This document shows positions 32,912 through 33,714 of a stretch of 33,714 bases of DNA, piece after piece. The position numbers and the translations under genes are program-made. Below the pieces are notes generated by a model. The model did no database searches and was not told the DNA's origin. It saw only the letters and a list, made by a program, of their open reading frames with translations. The stretch is from a virus: IMG/VR virus record IMGVR_UViG_3300030101_003413, positions 1 to 33,714 of that record. One strand, written 5' to 3'. Positions within the stretch are counted from its first letter, which is position 1. The number at the start of each line of letters is the position of its first letter.

Positions 32912-33714
32912 TCAGGTTGAAGGTGCAAAGTTGTTTGCCTCCGCAGGCTGGACATCTGCACCCATGAGGATACGAGACATTACATCATCTTTGCCCTGCT
33001 GGGTAGCGCCAGAGCGGTTTTCGCGGACGTAATTCCTGGTTGTAACCGGGGATTGACGTGCTTCACCGCCTGACATTTCCATTGCCCGAACCATGTCTTC
33101 TTGCGACATAAGACCAAGAATGTCGTTCAATTCTGGAGTGTTTGAATACTTACTGAGGTATTGCATGAATTTGCCAATATCAGGCTGAATGCCGTACTGC
33201 GGCAACTGGGGAGACATGGGAAGGATAATCTCGTTCATTACCTGGAGCATGGTTTGCACACGCTCTGCCGGGCTGCGATCCTGCATTGAATATGGAGCAA
33301 TGTCTAGGTCGTACTCAAGCAAATCCGCTTCACGCATTTCAGGCGGGAAAGACGTTTTGATAGCCAAGTCTGTGTTGCCTATTTGCTTTTCAATAGGAAA
33401 CTCGTTTACGGGGTCATAATACACCCATTTAGCCATAGTCTGAATGGCAGATTTGACTGCCTTGGTAGTACGCTCCTGCATATCTACCACCTTCATGGCA
33501 CTACTCTGCTTGAGAAGCCGTTCCTGACCAAGGGTGTCGGCCCCCTTAGCCAAACCGCCCATAACGTCAAGATTGCCTCCAAAGTATGAGAACAGATCCT
33601 TGATTTGAATTAGGAAGGCCAAAGATGGGGCATCTACCCCACCATATTTGACCTCACGAGTGGCTTCTGGACGGTCACTTCTAATGGTGTCTCCGTCGCT
33701 TGCCCTTACCACCC
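32912..33714 (-). CDS. Portal protein, C-terminal part (runs off the right edge)
   Basis: At least 267 residues, open to the window edge; the GTG at 33712 is taken as an internal Val because the frame does not close upstream. The visible part has a P-S-L-A-F-L-I-Q-I-K-D-L-F-S-Y-F-G-G-N-L-D segment and an L-G-Q-E-R-L-L-K-Q-S helix, then a long helical stem and a Met/Gln-rich C-terminal tail (P-Q-L-P-Q-Y-G-I-Q-P-D), the pattern of podovirus-like portals. Order portal, small zinc protein, scaffold, capsid supports this. Terminase would be expected further right. Confidence 0.7.
   Translation of the reverse strand, partial: VVRASDGDTIRSDRPEATREVKYGGVDAPSLAFLIQIKDLFSYFGGNLDVMGGLAKGADTLGQERLLKQSSAMKVVDMQERTTKAVKSAIQTMAKWVYYDPVNEFPIEKQIGNTDLAIKTSFPPEMREADLLEYDLDIAPYSMQDRSPAERVQTMLQVMNEIILPMSPQLPQYGIQPDIGKFMQYLSKYSNTPELNDILGLMSQEDMVRAMEMSGGEARQSPVTTRNYVRENRSGATQQGKDDVMSRILMGADVQPAEANNFAPST

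Noticed and set aside
1-33714. CRISPR array, tRNA genes, integrase or attachment site
   Set aside because: No regularly spaced repeats, no cloverleaf-like sequence and no integrase motif were seen on either strand.

Overview
The window is part of a tailed-phage (Caudoviricetes) genome, or possibly a prophage. It carries a virion assembly module with a portal C-terminus, scaffold, major capsid protein and head-tail adaptor, next to a small phage replication module. Genes are tightly packed with ATGA/TGATG overlaps. There is no tRNA, rRNA, insertion sequence or CRISPR array. A lipobox protein and a candidate two-component spanin suggest a Gram-negative (diderm) host. The portal/adaptor style and the giant ejected-type protein fit a podovirus-like particle, but no terminase, DNA polymerase or endolysin lies in the window, so neither host nor genus can be fixed.

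Positions 1-1834 (+ strand) hold the replication module: the C-terminus of an unidentified protein, a DUF669/SSB-like ssDNA-binding protein ending in an acidic DIPF-type tail, a strong GC-rich terminator, a replisome-organiser-like protein, and a stand-alone DnaA domain IV-like DNA-binding protein. This module runs head-on into the structural module with only 3 nt between stop codons.

Positions 33714-1838 (- strand, read right to left) hold the virion module: portal, FmdB-like zinc-ribbon protein, scaffold, major capsid protein, lectin-fold decoration protein, terminator, PDDEXK nuclease, metallophosphoesterase, a small conserved protein, candidate i-spanin and lipoprotein o-spanin, and small very basic proteins, one of them too short for ordinary ORF lists and one possibly nested. 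Next come a virion protein, the head-tail adaptor, two families of duplicated small virion proteins, and a membrane-anchored holin-like protein. The run ends with unknown virion proteins (one with about 39 cysteines), a carbohydrate-binding jelly-roll protein, an 882-aa internal-type protein, a 4370-aa polyvalent giant, and a ribbon-helix-helix protein.

The outstanding gene is the 13.1-kb giant (2110-15222). It joins an adenine-specific DNA methyltransferase, a strawberry-notch-type superfamily 2 helicase and a PLxRFG/LPD38-type C-terminal region with hydrophobic segments. This is the logic of the P1 DarB antirestriction protein and of polyvalent proteins thought to enter the cell with phage DNA. 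The likely story is that the virion module packages a giant defence-countering enzyme. The cysteine-rich protein, the duplicated beta proteins and the hidden basic proteins are the least explained parts.
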